From the NCBI RefSeq assembly GCF_009208105.1, contig NZ_WFKL01000001.1:2666001-2730000 (forward strand): a DNA stretch of 64,000 nt, in the 5' to 3' direction. Shown here one piece after another: positions 27,237 to 36,594 of this stretch. The notes under the pieces were generated by a model. It made no database searches and was not told the DNA's origin. It saw only the letters and a list, made by a program, of their open reading frames with translations. Source of the stretch: Rouxiella sp. S1S-2. GTDB lineage: Bacteria > Pseudomonadota > Gammaproteobacteria > Enterobacterales > Enterobacteriaceae. A program made the position numbers and the translations under genes. Within the stretch, counting starts at the first letter, position 1, and each line of letters starts with the position of its first letter.

Positions 27237-28772
27237 TCACGTTGAGTGCGCAACGGCCTGAATAACGGCTGCGAGTATTTTAACCGCGGTCACAATGGCC
27301 CCATCAGTGAACCCACCCAAGCCGAGAATTAATCCCGCTTTCGCATTGCCCATCGAATACATCGGTGACACGGCGCGCACAGAGATGCCAGCTGCAAGGG
27401 CGCATTTAACCACGGCGCTGTCTTGTAAATCCGCTCTCAGCCACAGCACCATGTGCATTCCCTGGTCGCATGGCTGAAGTTTGGCAAGATCGGGGGGAAT
27501 GTACTTAATTACCGCCTCAATCAACACCGTTCGCTTTTCAGCATACACACTACGCATGCGGCGAATATGGCGGTCAAGGTGTCCCTCTGCCATAAAACTG
27601 GCTAAAACGTGCTGGTCTGCGCTGGGCGGATGGCGGTCAATCAGCATTCTGGCACCGCAGTAGGCGTCAACTAAGATTTCGGGCACCACGGCGTAGCCGA
27701 GCCGCAATGAGGGAAACAGGATTTTGCTAAAGGTGCCTAAATAGACCACCCGTTCGGGCGCCAACCCCTGTAACGAGGGAAAAGGATGACCGGCATAGCG
27801 TAATTCACTGTCGTAATCGTCTTCTACAATCCATGAACGGTGCGTTTTTGCCCAGTCAATTAAGGCCATTCTTCGCGCCATGCTCAGTGGCATGCCAACC
27901 GGATATTGGTGCGAAGGTGTAACGAATGCTGCTCTGGCATCCGCCCCCAGTGCAATGCCGCGTGCCACGTCCAACCCTTCTTCATCGAGCGGCACCCGAA
28001 TCATTTGTGCCTGCCGACCCGTGGTTTCAAAAATTGAGGTAATACCTGGATAGGCAGGGTCTTCAACCCAGACCTTATCCGCACTGTCTAGCAGAACCTG
28101 GGTTGAAAGAAATAATCCCTGCTGAGTTCCGGCCGTGATAATTACCTGCTCGGGGGAGCAGTGTACCGACCGTGATTTTCTGACGTATTCGGCTATTTGC
28201 TCACGCAACGCCAGTGCACCCGCCGGCGAACCATAGCCCGACGGGGCTCCCGGGCCTTTTGCCCTGACTCGATTACCTATCCGCCGCCAGATATCATCTG
28301 GCAAAGTGCTACCCGCGGGAATAGACACCGCAAAAGGCACCGGTGGCAACACGCTTATTTTGGCTCCTGCTTGGGCATATCGTGCCGCCTGTGCCGAGAG
28401 CATGGGCGGCTCGTGCCCCGGTTCGTTGCTAAGCTCGACCGGACGACTTACCTCGGCCAGAACGTTGGCGATGCGGGTGCCGGAACCACGCAGAGCTTCA
28501 AAGAATCCCTCGGCGATCAGTTGTTCGAAAGCTTCAATAACCGTGCCTCGAGCTAAATTGAGCGACAGTGCCAGTGTCCGCGTTGAAGGCAGCAGGTCAC
28601 CGGGCTTCAACTCGCCGCGTTGGAGGGCTTTTTTAAGCGCGTTTGCCAGCTGCAGGCTAAGCTGACCACGTTGTCTGTCGAGTTCACCAATGGCGGGAAT
28701 ATCAACAATTTTGGCTTTTCTGGGCATAGGTAATATGAGTGCTTCTCTGAGAGCGGATTGTGGCTTAGTCAA
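27237..28772 (-). CDS. MocR-type regulator (GntR winged helix fused to aminotransferase)
   Basis: The 511-residue fusion has an N-terminal GntR winged helix (about residues 35-100: QLANALKKALQRGELKPGD, PSTRTLALSLNLARGTV). A fold-type I aminotransferase domain with SKILFPSLRLGY, containing the PLP lysine, follows. MocR proteins such as PdxR and GabR use PLP as effector. The gene is divergent from a PaiB-like flavin protein, and an inverted repeat lies between them, so that gene is the probable target. The start is uncertain: TTG at 28772 has an AGGT site, whereas the ATG at 28727 has no clear ribosome site. Confidence 0.85.
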   Translation of the reverse strand: MTKPQSALREALILPMPRKAKIVDIPAIGELDRQRGQLSLQLANALKKALQRGELKPGDLLPSTRTLALSLNLARGTVIEAFEQLIAEGFFEALRGSGTRIANVLAEVSRPVELSNEPGHEPPMLSAQAARYAQAGAKISVLPPVPFAVSIPAGSTLPDDIWRRIGNRVRAKGPGAPSGYGSPAGALALREQIAEYVRKSRSVHCSPEQVIITAGTQQGLFLSTQVLLDSADKVWVEDPAYPGITSIFETTGRQAQMIRVPLDEEGLDVARGIALGADARAAFVTPSHQYPVGMPLSMARRMALIDWAKTHRSWIVEDDYDSELRYAGHPFPSLQGLAPERVVYLGTFSKILFPSLRLGYAVVPEILVDAYCGARMLIDRHPPSADQHVLASFMAEGHLDRHIRRMRSVYAEKRTVLIEAVIKYIPPDLAKLQPCDQGMHMVLWLRADLQDSAVVKCALAAGISVRAVSPMYSMGNAKAGLILGLGGFTDGAIVTAVKILAAVIQAVAHST

Positions 28773-28782
28773 ATTTACCTAA

Positions 28783-28806
28783 AGTGGTACTTAATCGTAA
28801 ACCACT
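28783..28806. promoter_or_regulatory. AGTGGT-N12-ACCACT inverted repeat between mocR and paiB-like genes
   Basis: Six-base arms at 28783-28788 and 28801-28806, with a 12-base spacer, sit in the 101-bp divergent region. They fit the spaced half-sites reported for MocR regulators. Position suggests control of both promoters. Confidence 0.5.
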
Positions 28807-28873
28807 ATCGCGATAATTTAGCACACTGTGGTGGCGCAGTGCGCCCCTTTGCCATGATGGCCCGGAGGTCACG

Positions 28874-29512
28874 ATGTACATTCCTGCGCAGTTTAAAGAG
28901 AAAGACTCTGATACTTTGTTTCAGATGATCGAACACTATCCGCTGGGTACGCTGATAACCCACAGCGAAGGGGCACTTGATGCAATCCATATACCTTTTG
29001 AAATCAACAGAGAAGCAGGGGAGGCAGGCTTTTTAATCGCCCACGTGGCGCGGGCTAATCCGGTGTGGCGAAGCGTAGCAAACGGCGACGAGGTGCTGGT
29101 GGTATTTCGCGGCGGCGATGCTTATATTTCACCTAACTGGTATCCCTCCAAGCAGCAGACACACAGGCAGGTCCCCACCTGGAATTACCGCGCCGTTCAC
29201 GTGCGCGGGCAAATCACTTTTCGGGAGGACGAGTCCTTTTTACGTGACGTAGTGGCCAGATTAACCAAGACGCATGAGTCAACCCAGCCAGTTCCCTGGA
29301 GCATGGAGGATGCCCCTGCGGACTACATTAGTGCCATGCTGAAGGCAATCGTCGGGGTTGAAATAAAAATTCTGCAGATAACCGGAGCCATGAAGCTGGG
29401 GCAAAATAAAAATGCAGTCGATTTGCGAAGCGCAGGGGAAAATGTGATTAACTCTGGTAATGAAATTATGGGGGAAGCAATGCTAAGTCATTTAAAAATA
29501 AAGGACTCATGA
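28874..29512 (+). CDS. PaiB-like FMN-binding split-barrel protein
   Basis: The 212-residue protein of the FMN_bind_2/PaiB family begins MYIPAQFKEKD. It has HYPLGTLITH, AHVARANPVW and the DAYISPNWYPSKQQ-to-VPTWNY block that defines the family. PaiB in Bacillus affects protease and sporulation genes, but relatives are mostly flavin or haem binding split barrels of uncertain role, often next to PLP-dependent MocR regulators. A GGAGG site lies 7 bases before the ATG. It is followed by a gene-free AT-rich stretch. Confidence 0.85.
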   Translation: MYIPAQFKEKDSDTLFQMIEHYPLGTLITHSEGALDAIHIPFEINREAGEAGFLIAHVARANPVWRSVANGDEVLVVFRGGDAYISPNWYPSKQQTHRQVPTWNYRAVHVRGQITFREDESFLRDVVARLTKTHESTQPVPWSMEDAPADYISAMLKAIVGVEIKILQITGAMKLGQNKNAVDLRSAGENVINSGNEIMGEAMLSHLKIKDS

Positions 29513-29846
29513 TAGGCATGATCAATAAATAATTATTATTACAAACCAGAGGGAATCATATTTGGTGTCGTAATGTCACATGAAAAAGATAAGGCCATTG
29601 GTATTTACTTTGGCTCGTATTTTATACGAATAAATTGTGCCTTATTAAAAAATAATATTTTTTATTTAATAAATTAAAGCATTATAACTATTTTATAAAA
29701 TAGTTGGCTGCAATTTTTGACATAAAAATGAACTGCACTACTATTAACTCCGAGCATTGTGCTCTTGATTGGGGCTTAATACAGGATGTAATGCTTAAAA
29801 TGGAAGGCCCTGTTAAATTGATGGAACAAATCCGATAGGAGGATTT
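29513..29846. other. AT-rich intergenic region upstream of yciG
   Basis: About 330 bases, strongly AT-rich around 29620-29710, with no ORF of note. It should hold the yciG promoter. In E. coli yciG is a stationary-phase, RpoS-dependent gene. No clear promoter could be fixed by eye. Confidence 0.45.
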
Positions 29847-30014
29847 ATGGCCGAACATCGTGGTGGATCAAAAAATTCTGTGGACGATCATAACAAAGCT
29901 TCAGAAACAGGCAAAAAGGGCGGCAAGCACGGTGAAGGTAATTTCGCCAATGACCATGAACGCGCGAGCGAGGCGGGTAAAAAGGGCGGCAAAAATAGTC
30001 ATGGTGGTCATTAA
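29847..30014 (+). CDS. yciG: YciG-like KGG-repeat stress protein
   Basis: A 55-residue, very hydrophilic protein. It begins MAEHRGGS and has two KKGGK repeats (residues 23-27 and 45-49), each preceded by an Asp/Asn-His and Ala-Ser segment. This is the KGG motif of E. coli YciG/YmdF and Bacillus GsiB, glycine-rich proteins related to plant hydrophilins and induced in stationary phase and stress. AGGAGG lies just before the ATG. In E. coli YciG has been tied to motility and acid or heat survival. It shares orientation with the next tiny gene. Confidence 0.9.
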   Translation: MAEHRGGSKNSVDDHNKASETGKKGGKHGEGNFANDHERASEAGKKGGKNSHGGH

Positions 30015-30055
30015 TCCGGTCTTTTGGATAAGTGCATGACAGGTTAAGCAACCCG

Positions 30056-30077
30056 GCCCACGGTTAATGCCGTGGGC
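30056..30077 (+). repeat. Hairpin between yciG and the 40-residue ORF
   Basis: GCCCACGG (30056-30063) pairs perfectly with CCGTGGGC (30070-30077) across a 6-base loop. There is no T run, so termination is unlikely to be complete. It may stabilise the yciG message. Confidence 0.5.
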
Positions 30078-30119
30078 TGAAGGCCAATAAGCTTACCCTC
30101 GTAATAACAAGGAAGAATT

Positions 30120-30242
30120 ATGTGTAAGAAAAGCGATTTAGATAAAAATCATGAAGACTTTAAACGGATCAAAGATAATCCTCAGCCAGACTTTACCAAA
30201 GACGACCCGCTTAAAATGCCTCAGCATGAAGGTGATTTGTGA
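30120..30242 (+). CDS. Small acidic protein of 40 residues, unrecognised
   Basis: The reading frame starts at ATG 30120 after an AAGGAAG ribosome site and encodes a 40-residue polar protein (MCKKSDLDKN... ending QHEGDL) rich in Asp, Lys and Pro, with no hydrophobic segment. It lies 105 bases after yciG in the same direction, with a GC-rich hairpin (30056-30077) between them. Good start signals and composition like other hydrophilic stress proteins support it as a gene. No family is recognised, and function is unknown. Confidence 0.55.
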   Translation: MCKKSDLDKNHEDFKRIKDNPQPDFTKDDPLKMPQHEGDL

Positions 30243-30355
30243 TTTATTAATATTATTTACCAGGGTTTCTATATTGCGTTATTTATATATTCACACCGTG
30301 AATGAATCTTTCAAAAATAAGTTAAAGCCCCCCACAGGTGAGGGACTTCACCTGC

Positions 30356-31945
30356 CTAAAAGGTGGGTAACGAGTTGATTAATTGACGTGTCCAGGGATG
30401 TGCAGGGCGATGAAATACATTATCGACCTCGCCATGTTCGACCACCACGCCGTCCTTCATTACTGCCACCCGATCTGCCAGATGATGCACAACACCAAGA
30501 TCGTGGGAAATAAACAGCAGCGCCGTACGGTGTTCTGCCTGCATCTCCGCCAGCAGGTCCAGCACCTGAGCCTGCACCGAAACGTCCAGCGCACTCACCG
30601 GTTCGTCGGCAACCAGCAGGGCCGGATTAGGAGCAAAAGCTCTGGCGATGGCAATTCGCTGCCGCTGGCCGCCGGAAAGGTCGCGCGGATAGCGGCTGAG
30701 AAAGCTGGCGCCCAGCTGAACTTCATCGAGCAGTTGAAGAATACGTTTTTTCCGCTCCTCACCGTAAATCTCCACGCTGTCGAGGCTTTCACCAATGATT
30801 TTCTCGACGCTGTAGCGGGGGTCAAACGAGCTAAGTGGATCTTGTGCGATGAGCTGAATTCCCCGGCGGCGCAGACGTCGCACAGACTCAGGGATTTGGC
30901 TCCAGCGATGACCCTGTATAGTAATGGTGCCACCACTGGGTTCAGTTAATCCCATCACCATTTTGGCCACCGTGGTTTTCCCTGAACCTGACTCACCGAC
31001 GATACCCAACGTTTCACCGGCCGCCAGTGAGAAGCTAACGTGGTTAACCACGGTTTTATCGGCGTATTGCTTATACAGCCCGCTGGCGATCAGCACAGGG
31101 TCACCGCTGGCAATATTTTTAGCCGGTAACCGTTCGCCGGGTGCGCCGGCAAGTTTGAATCCGCGCGTCTCCGGGCTTGGTACTGCCGCCAGCAGCTGCT
31201 GGGTATAAGCATGTTGAGGAGAACGCAGCAGGCGGTGACTGCTGCCTTCTTCAACCACCACACCGTTTTTCATCACCAGCACGCGGTCTGCTAACTGACC
31301 GACCACCGAAAGATCATGACTAATTAACAGCAGGCTTTGCCCCTCGTCGCGGCGTTTTTGCAGCAACTCAAGGATTTGTTTTTGAACCGTCATATCCAAC
31401 GCGGTGGTCGGCTCGTCGGCAATCAGCAAGTTGGGCTTGCCTGCCAGCGCAGTGGCGATTAATGCCCTCTGCCGCAGTCCCCCTGAAAGCTGATGAGGAT
31501 AGGCCGCAAGCCTGGCCTCGGCGTCGGGAATACCGACCGACTTTAGCAGCGCAATTGACTGAGTGCGCAGGGCGCCGCGTTCGATGCTTTGACTGGCCGC
31601 CAGCGCATCGCGCAGTTGTTGTCCTACCTGCCGTAAAGGGTCCAGTGACACCAGCGCATCCTGCAACACATAGCCTATCTGAGTGCCGCGTATTTTACGC
31701 CAGCGACGCTGACTGGCGTTGCGCATGTCTTCGCCGTTAATAAAAAAACGATCGGCGGTAACCTGTGCCTTTGCATCCTGAAGTCCCAGCAAACTGCGCG
31801 CCGTAACCGTTTTACCCGAGCCGGACTCACCGACGAAGGCGATGGATTCACCGTGTTTCAGTTGCAAATTCAACTGGCTAACCACTGTCTTACCGCTGAA
31901 ACTGATGTTGAGATTCTGGATATCGATAAACAGAGGCTGACTCAT
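30356..31945 (-). CDS. Peptide-type ABC transporter, fused double ATPase
   Basis: The 529-residue protein has two complete ABC modules, in the manner of GsiA/YejF (DppD plus DppF in one chain). Walker A motifs are GESGSGKTVTA (about residue 38) and GESGSGKTTVA in the second half. Signatures are LSGGLRQRALIA and LSGGQRQRIAIA, each followed by LIADEPTTALD or LVADEPVSALD Walker B segments. It energises the two permeases upstream. Its ATG overlaps the permease stop by 4 bases, and AAGGAA lies ahead. It is the last gene of the operon; a CAGGTGA/TCACCTG hairpin lies just after the stop. Confidence 0.9.
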   Translation of the reverse strand: MSQPLFIDIQNLNISFSGKTVVSQLNLQLKHGESIAFVGESGSGKTVTARSLLGLQDAKAQVTADRFFINGEDMRNASQRRWRKIRGTQIGYVLQDALVSLDPLRQVGQQLRDALAASQSIERGALRTQSIALLKSVGIPDAEARLAAYPHQLSGGLRQRALIATALAGKPNLLIADEPTTALDMTVQKQILELLQKRRDEGQSLLLISHDLSVVGQLADRVLVMKNGVVVEEGSSHRLLRSPQHAYTQQLLAAVPSPETRGFKLAGAPGERLPAKNIASGDPVLIASGLYKQYADKTVVNHVSFSLAAGETLGIVGESGSGKTTVAKMVMGLTEPSGGTITIQGHRWSQIPESVRRLRRRGIQLIAQDPLSSFDPRYSVEKIIGESLDSVEIYGEERKKRILQLLDEVQLGASFLSRYPRDLSGGQRQRIAIARAFAPNPALLVADEPVSALDVSVQAQVLDLLAEMQAEHRTALLFISHDLGVVHHLADRVAVMKDGVVVEHGEVDNVFHRPAHPWTRQLINSLPTF

Positions 31946-32781
31946 GACTGTTTTCCTTCAAATGCGGCCTGCCAGTAGCGTCCAATGGTGTTGACGGATA
32001 TCACCGTTAACGTAATAGCTACGCCCGGCCATGCTGCTATCCACCAGGCATTGCGCAGATAATTTCTTCCCTCGGCAAGCATTAGGCCCCATTCGGCAGT
32101 AGGCGGTTGAGGGCCCATGCCCAAAAAACTCAAACCGGCAGTGCCGATAATGGCCGTACCCAGACCTAGCGTCGCCAGTGCTGGTACGTGAGCAATAGCG
32201 TGCGGCAACACGTGTCGCCACACCAACACGTGTCGTTTGAGGCCAAAGGTTCTGGCCTGTTCAACATATCCGGAAGACATCACTAAAAAGGTTTGCGCTC
32301 GGACCACGCGGGTGAAGCGCGGCACGGACGCTACGCCCAATGCAAAGATAAGGTTTGTGGTGCCGGGTCCGGTGAAAGCAATCAGCATCAGTGCCAGCAG
32401 CAAGTCGGGAAAAGCCGAAATGACATCTACAGCACGGCTGATGAACTCGTCCAGCGGACCTCTGGCCAGACCCGCCAACAGGCCAAGCAGGCTGCCGACA
32501 CTCACCGCCAGCGCCATCGATGCCAGGCTTATCAGCAGTGAGTAGCGACTGCCGTAAATAACGCGGGTCAACACGTCGCGGCCCAGTTGGTCGGTGCCGA
32601 GCCAGTGTTGCCAAGAAGGCGGCAGCATGGCGTTAATCGGGTCGGCATTGAGCGGCTCATAGTGGCTGATATACCCAGGCAAGATAACCGCCAGCGCGAC
32701 CAGAAGCAGATAAAGGAGTGCCAGTCCATAGCCAACGGAGTATTGACGTTTTACACCGACTGCCGCGAGTAGTTGACTCAT
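31942..32781 (-). CDS. Peptide-type ABC permease, DppC-like
   Basis: A 279-residue inner membrane permease of the DppC/OppC type. After the N-terminal membrane segment comes HWLGTDQLGRDVLTRVIYGSRYSL, the standard DppC block. The EAA loop region contains EQARTFGLKRHVLVWRHVLPHA, and GTAGLSFLGMGPQPPTAEWG is near the end. It forms a heterodimeric channel with the DppB-like permease upstream. The genes overlap by four bases on each side, which indicates a tight operon. No substrate can be deduced beyond peptide, opine, nickel or amide-type solutes. Confidence 0.88.
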   Translation of the reverse strand: MSQLLAAVGVKRQYSVGYGLALLYLLLVALAVILPGYISHYEPLNADPINAMLPPSWQHWLGTDQLGRDVLTRVIYGSRYSLLISLASMALAVSVGSLLGLLAGLARGPLDEFISRAVDVISAFPDLLLALMLIAFTGPGTTNLIFALGVASVPRFTRVVRAQTFLVMSSGYVEQARTFGLKRHVLVWRHVLPHAIAHVPALATLGLGTAIIGTAGLSFLGMGPQPPTAEWGLMLAEGRNYLRNAWWIAAWPGVAITLTVISVNTIGRYWQAAFEGKQS

Positions 32782-33785
32782 CGGGACGTCTCCTTCGATG
32801 CGTCTGCATCGCGCAGACGCGGATCAATCAGTAAATAAAGAATATCGACCAGCGTACTCATTACCACATAGACAAACGCCGAGAAGATAGCGACCGCCAG
32901 TACCACGGGCAGGTCTTTACCCAGCACCGCATCCACGGTTATCTTGCCCAGCCCAGGTCGACCGAATACCTGTTCGGTAATCACTGCGCCGCTGAGCAGC
33001 CCGCCTATCAGCCAGCCGGTCAGCGTGACCGCCGGTAGGGCGGCATGACGCAGCGCGTGGCGCAGGCGAATAGTAATATTACCCATGCCCCAGGCGCGCA
33101 GCGTCAAGGCAAAAGGCTCGTCCAGTGCATCCTCAAGTCCACGGCGAAGCACCTGTGCGACTACCGCACCCTGTGCCAGACCCAGAGAGAGCGCGGGCAG
33201 GACCAGTGACGAGAAACTCCGGTCTCCGGCCACCGGGAACCAGCGCAGGGTAAAGCTGAAGACAAACAGCAGCACGATCCCCAACCAAAACGACGGCGTC
33301 GAGGCCAGCAGCAGCTCGAGTGAGCCGGCAATGCGGCGACCCCAGCGACGATGCGCCGTTGCCACCGCCATCAGCACGGCAAACACAATGCTCACCACCA
33401 GTGCCAGGCCGGTGAGTTTTAGCGTGGGCCACAGTTGATTAAGCACCAGCGCACTGACGTCGGTATTAAGCAGGTAAGAGCGACCAAAATCGCCGTGCAG
33501 CACGCGCCACAAATAGCTGAGATATTGCAAATAAAGCGGCTGATCCAGGCCCCATTCTGCACGGATCGCCGCTTCAATCGCCGGCGTGCGTACCTGCTCG
33601 CCAATCAGCAAGCTAACAATGTCGCCGGGTGCGAGATACACGCTAATGAAGGACAGCGTCACCGCCGCCCAAAGCACCAGCGCACCGCTCAGCACGCGTC
33701 GGGCCATTCGGCCGAAAATAAAAGACTGCCGCGAAATTTTGCGATTTTCCGGCTGTTGTGACGTAAACGTGCTGTCAACGGACAT
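32778..33785 (-). CDS. Peptide-type ABC permease, DppB-like
   Basis: The DppB/OppB-type permease is 335 residues from the ATG at 33785, which has GAGG upstream. An in-frame extension to 33836 would overlap the preceding binding-protein gene and is not favoured. An N-terminal cytoplasmic tail is followed by LAPGDIVSLLIGEQV, the periplasmic WGLDQPLYLQYL block and the EAA-like segment with TLRAWGMGN. GLLSGAVITEQVFGRPGLGKI stands near the C-terminus. All of these are typical of the family. It pairs with the DppC-like subunit encoded next. Confidence 0.85.
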   Translation of the reverse strand: MSVDSTFTSQQPENRKISRQSFIFGRMARRVLSGALVLWAAVTLSFISVYLAPGDIVSLLIGEQVRTPAIEAAIRAEWGLDQPLYLQYLSYLWRVLHGDFGRSYLLNTDVSALVLNQLWPTLKLTGLALVVSIVFAVLMAVATAHRRWGRRIAGSLELLLASTPSFWLGIVLLFVFSFTLRWFPVAGDRSFSSLVLPALSLGLAQGAVVAQVLRRGLEDALDEPFALTLRAWGMGNITIRLRHALRHAALPAVTLTGWLIGGLLSGAVITEQVFGRPGLGKITVDAVLGKDLPVVLAVAIFSAFVYVVMSTLVDILYLLIDPRLRDADASKETSR

Positions 33786-33817
33786 AGTCGTATTCCTCGT
33801 AACGCATCGATTGCCGA

Positions 33818-35440
33818 TTAATGCTTGCTCAGCCACACGTCATAGGTATTTTCCGGCATCTGTTTAAACGCACGGAAAGTAATGCCGTGAACGTAGGTCG
33901 CGGCGGCAATTTGGTCTTCTGGCTCGTACAGAGGAATTGCCAGCGCCTGTTGTAAAACGGCAAAGTTTTGCAGCTGGCCGTAAAAATCCTTGCGCTTGGC
34001 ATTGTCCTGCGTCTGCCATGCCCCTTTCAGCAGAGGAATGATTTCCGGTGCGTCGGTGCGGCTGTAGTTAATCGCGCCACCGGCGTTGATCGGCAGATAA
34101 TGGTTTTCAATATCAATGCCGTCAGTCGGGGTGTTGGAGTTGGCAATTGAGCCAAACTTGCCGTTGTTGCGCACTTCAGTGTAAGTGCCGGAGTCGACAT
34201 AGCGAATTTTCAAATCGACACCGAGCTTTTGACGCGCCTGCGCCTGGAGCGCCTGGAGCAGCACGTCACGCTGGTCGCGAACCGTGGCCTGTGACTGAAT
34301 AATCTCAATGGTCAGCGGCTTGCCGTCCTTGGTGCGTATCCCGTCCACGCCCTTGGTGGTCCAACCAGCTTCATCGAGCAGTTTATTGGCCAGCTGTGGA
34401 TTATTGCCGTATTTACCTTCCAGACTGTTGTCATAAAGGGGGTCAATAGGTGAGGTAATTCCCCACACACGCGTGCGCTGGCCACGATAAATGGATTGCA
34501 AGATAGGACCCACGTCCAGTCCCTGTAAAAGTGCCTGACGTACCTTAAGCTCTTCCGTTGGACCGTATTTAACATTTAAAAACAGCGAGTACGGCGTGCC
34601 AGTGTTCAGCGCGTGCTGATAGGTAAAGTCCGGATTAGATTTGAACTCACCGGCGTCGTTGCCAGATATTCCCTCAATAACGTCCACCTGACCTGAAAGC
34701 AAGGCGCCGGTACGCACCGATGATTCCGGCAAGAATCGATAGGTGACGCTGTTCAGATAAGCCGGTCCCTGATGCGCCGCATTGGCCGAGGCCCAGTTAT
34801 AGTCAGGGTTGCGTACAAACTCGATCTGCTGCCCTTTCTCATAACGTTTTAAAATGAAAGGGCCGGTACCGATGATTTCAGTACCGCCTGATTTTAACTG
34901 CGGCGACTTCCACGATGAGGGAGAAATAAGTTTAAGACTGGAGGCGAAGGAGAGGAAAGGGCTGTAAACCTCTTTCAACGTTACGACCACCGTAGCGTCA
35001 TCAGGGGTCGTAATACTGTCGATTCGGGTACCAAATACGCCGATACTGGTGCCTGCGCTGTAGGCCGGATCCCCCAAATGACGGAAGTTTTCAGCCACGG
35101 CGTTGGCGTTAAACTTTTCGCCATTGGAGAATTTAACATCGTCACGCAGTTTAATCGTGTAGGTTTTTCCGTCTTCAGAAACGGTAATTCCCTTGGCAAG
35201 CCAGGGAATATAACTGCCGTCCGCTTTACGTGCCTGCAGTGACTCGTAGGCGGCACGCAGCAAGAGTTCGGTTTTATCCTGACCATTAAGCTGTGGATTG
35301 AGCGTGCTCGGCTCAGTTTCAACACCCCACGTCAAGTTTCCGCCCTGTTGAGGCTGTTCTGCGGCATAAAGTGGCTGCGCGGCAGAAATAACTAATAAGG
35401 TCAGTCCCGACAAAGAGTGAATAGTGGTTGAATTCTTCAT
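33818..35440 (-). CDS. Peptide-type ABC transporter solute-binding protein
   Basis: A periplasmic SBP_bac_5 protein of 540 residues with a Sec signal peptide; the cut is probably after LYA at about residue 26. The mature start GGNLTWGVETEPSTLNPQ is typical of the family, as is KTYTIKLRDDVKFSNGEKFNANAVAENF. Family members bind oligopeptides, dipeptides, glutathione, opines or nickel. It leads the operon SBP-permease-permease-ATPase (35440 to 30356). Together these could feed cyclic amides or peptides to the hydantoinases encoded elsewhere in the window, but this operon carries no enzyme, so no substrate is claimed. Confidence 0.88.
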   Translation of the reverse strand: MKNSTTIHSLSGLTLLVISAAQPLYAAEQPQQGGNLTWGVETEPSTLNPQLNGQDKTELLLRAAYESLQARKADGSYIPWLAKGITVSEDGKTYTIKLRDDVKFSNGEKFNANAVAENFRHLGDPAYSAGTSIGVFGTRIDSITTPDDATVVVTLKEVYSPFLSFASSLKLISPSSWKSPQLKSGGTEIIGTGPFILKRYEKGQQIEFVRNPDYNWASANAAHQGPAYLNSVTYRFLPESSVRTGALLSGQVDVIEGISGNDAGEFKSNPDFTYQHALNTGTPYSLFLNVKYGPTEELKVRQALLQGLDVGPILQSIYRGQRTRVWGITSPIDPLYDNSLEGKYGNNPQLANKLLDEAGWTTKGVDGIRTKDGKPLTIEIIQSQATVRDQRDVLLQALQAQARQKLGVDLKIRYVDSGTYTEVRNNGKFGSIANSNTPTDGIDIENHYLPINAGGAINYSRTDAPEIIPLLKGAWQTQDNAKRKDFYGQLQNFAVLQQALAIPLYEPEDQIAAATYVHGITFRAFKQMPENTYDVWLSKH

Positions 35441-35981
35441 ATTTTTCCCATTGAGGTATTAACAATTGAAGGCGTTAATAAAAATCTCTATCACCTTCTT
35501 AAAATGTTGCAAAACGATTATTAATGAGGGGTTGCTGATATGTAAAATCACATTAATAGCTTAATAATGAAGGGAAATGACTTACGAAAATTCAGTGTGT
35601 AAATAATGAAAATTAAGGCCAGTTTTCATTGATGGTGGTGACGCGCACCGCCGAAGTAGGTTGTAACTAGCACCCATTCAACGGACGCTTTCCAGGCGAG
35701 ATCTTAAGCATGAAAATAAAGTGCTTAACTTATATTCACCCCGCTGCCTTTATCGTAAAACTGAATATTTAAAGCTCAAAATAGTGTTTCTACTGTTGCG
35801 GATTCTGCGGTTTACTCAGTTCAGGCAGTGTTAATTATTCACTACCGACCTCAAATTTTATGTAGATAACGCGAATGCAATTATTGAGGGTTCAAAACTA
35901 AGGATAACCGAGTCTTTATTTTGAATCCTTTTTCTTTGGTTTTACAGGGCAGCCATTACACTTCAGAATTTGGATACCAGC
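35441..35981. other. Divergent intergenic region, ABC operon / OsmC-like gene
   Basis: About 540 bases without a convincing gene. The left side is the promoter region of the ABC operon (minus strand) and the right side that of the OsmC-like gene. No strong palindrome or structured RNA was recognised. Confidence 0.5.
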
Positions 35982-36515
35982 ATGAGTGATTTAAACGAGT
36001 ACCTGGCGGAAAAGCGTGCGGCTTTACTCAAGATAAAAGCCCGAGACCCAGAAAAGCTTGCCGTTCAAACTATTAGTGCCAGAGCCAATGCTGAAGGGCG
36101 CAGCGGCGTACGACATATTCGTATTCGAGACCACCATATTATCAGCGACAGCCCGCCAGACTTTGCCGGTTATAATCTCGGGCCCGCTTCACCAGAAATA
36201 TTTTTAGGTTCGCTTTCAAGCTGCCTGACGCATATTTTTCTGATCCACGCGGCGGATTTACAAGTGCCGTTATCTCGCCTTGAAGTTGAGGTGAAAGCTG
36301 ACGTTGATGCGCGTGGTGGAAAATTTGATGGCTATGAAAACGTGCCTTTTTATCCCTTCAATATTCGTTATAGCGTAGAAATTGACAGCACCGCCAGCAA
36401 GGCAGAAGTGGATGCGCTGCATCACGCCGTGGAAAAATGGTGTCCGGTGCTTAATCTAATCAAGAATCCGCAGCCGATTGAAGGCTCATTGGTTTACAAG
36501 CAGGTAAAAGAATAA
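35982..36515 (+). CDS. OsmC-family protein, second copy in the window
   Basis: A 177-residue OsmC-family protein that differs clearly from the one at 2857-3321. The two redox cysteines are seen in LSSCLTHIFLIHA and EKWCPVLNLIKNP. The N-terminal 35 residues (LNEYLAEKRAALLKIKARDP) form an extra helix found in the YhfA/OsmC-like subgroup. ATG 35982 is preferred to an in-frame TTG four codons upstream. It is a single gene with its own terminator, probably another thiol peroxidase or redox protein. Substrate unknown. Confidence 0.82.
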   Translation: MSDLNEYLAEKRAALLKIKARDPEKLAVQTISARANAEGRSGVRHIRIRDHHIISDSPPDFAGYNLGPASPEIFLGSLSSCLTHIFLIHAADLQVPLSRLEVEVKADVDARGGKFDGYENVPFYPFNIRYSVEIDSTASKAEVDALHHAVEKWCPVLNLIKNPQPIEGSLVYKQVKE

Positions 36516-36594
36516 GTACAGCCTCTTGGCAGACTGATTTTATTAACGTATTTATAGTCCTCGTCGTAGTATATTTACTCTCTCCATTGTGGGG

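Noticed and set aside
27168..27245. 25-codon hydrophobic frame on the plus strand (MGLLPLSSACFG...)
   Set aside because: No ribosome site, and it runs into the 3' end of the opposing MocR gene.
30383..30949. 188-codon plus-strand frame inside the ABC ATPase gene
   Set aside because: It is antisense to a gene with complete ABC motifs. It has no start signal and is an ORF shadow.
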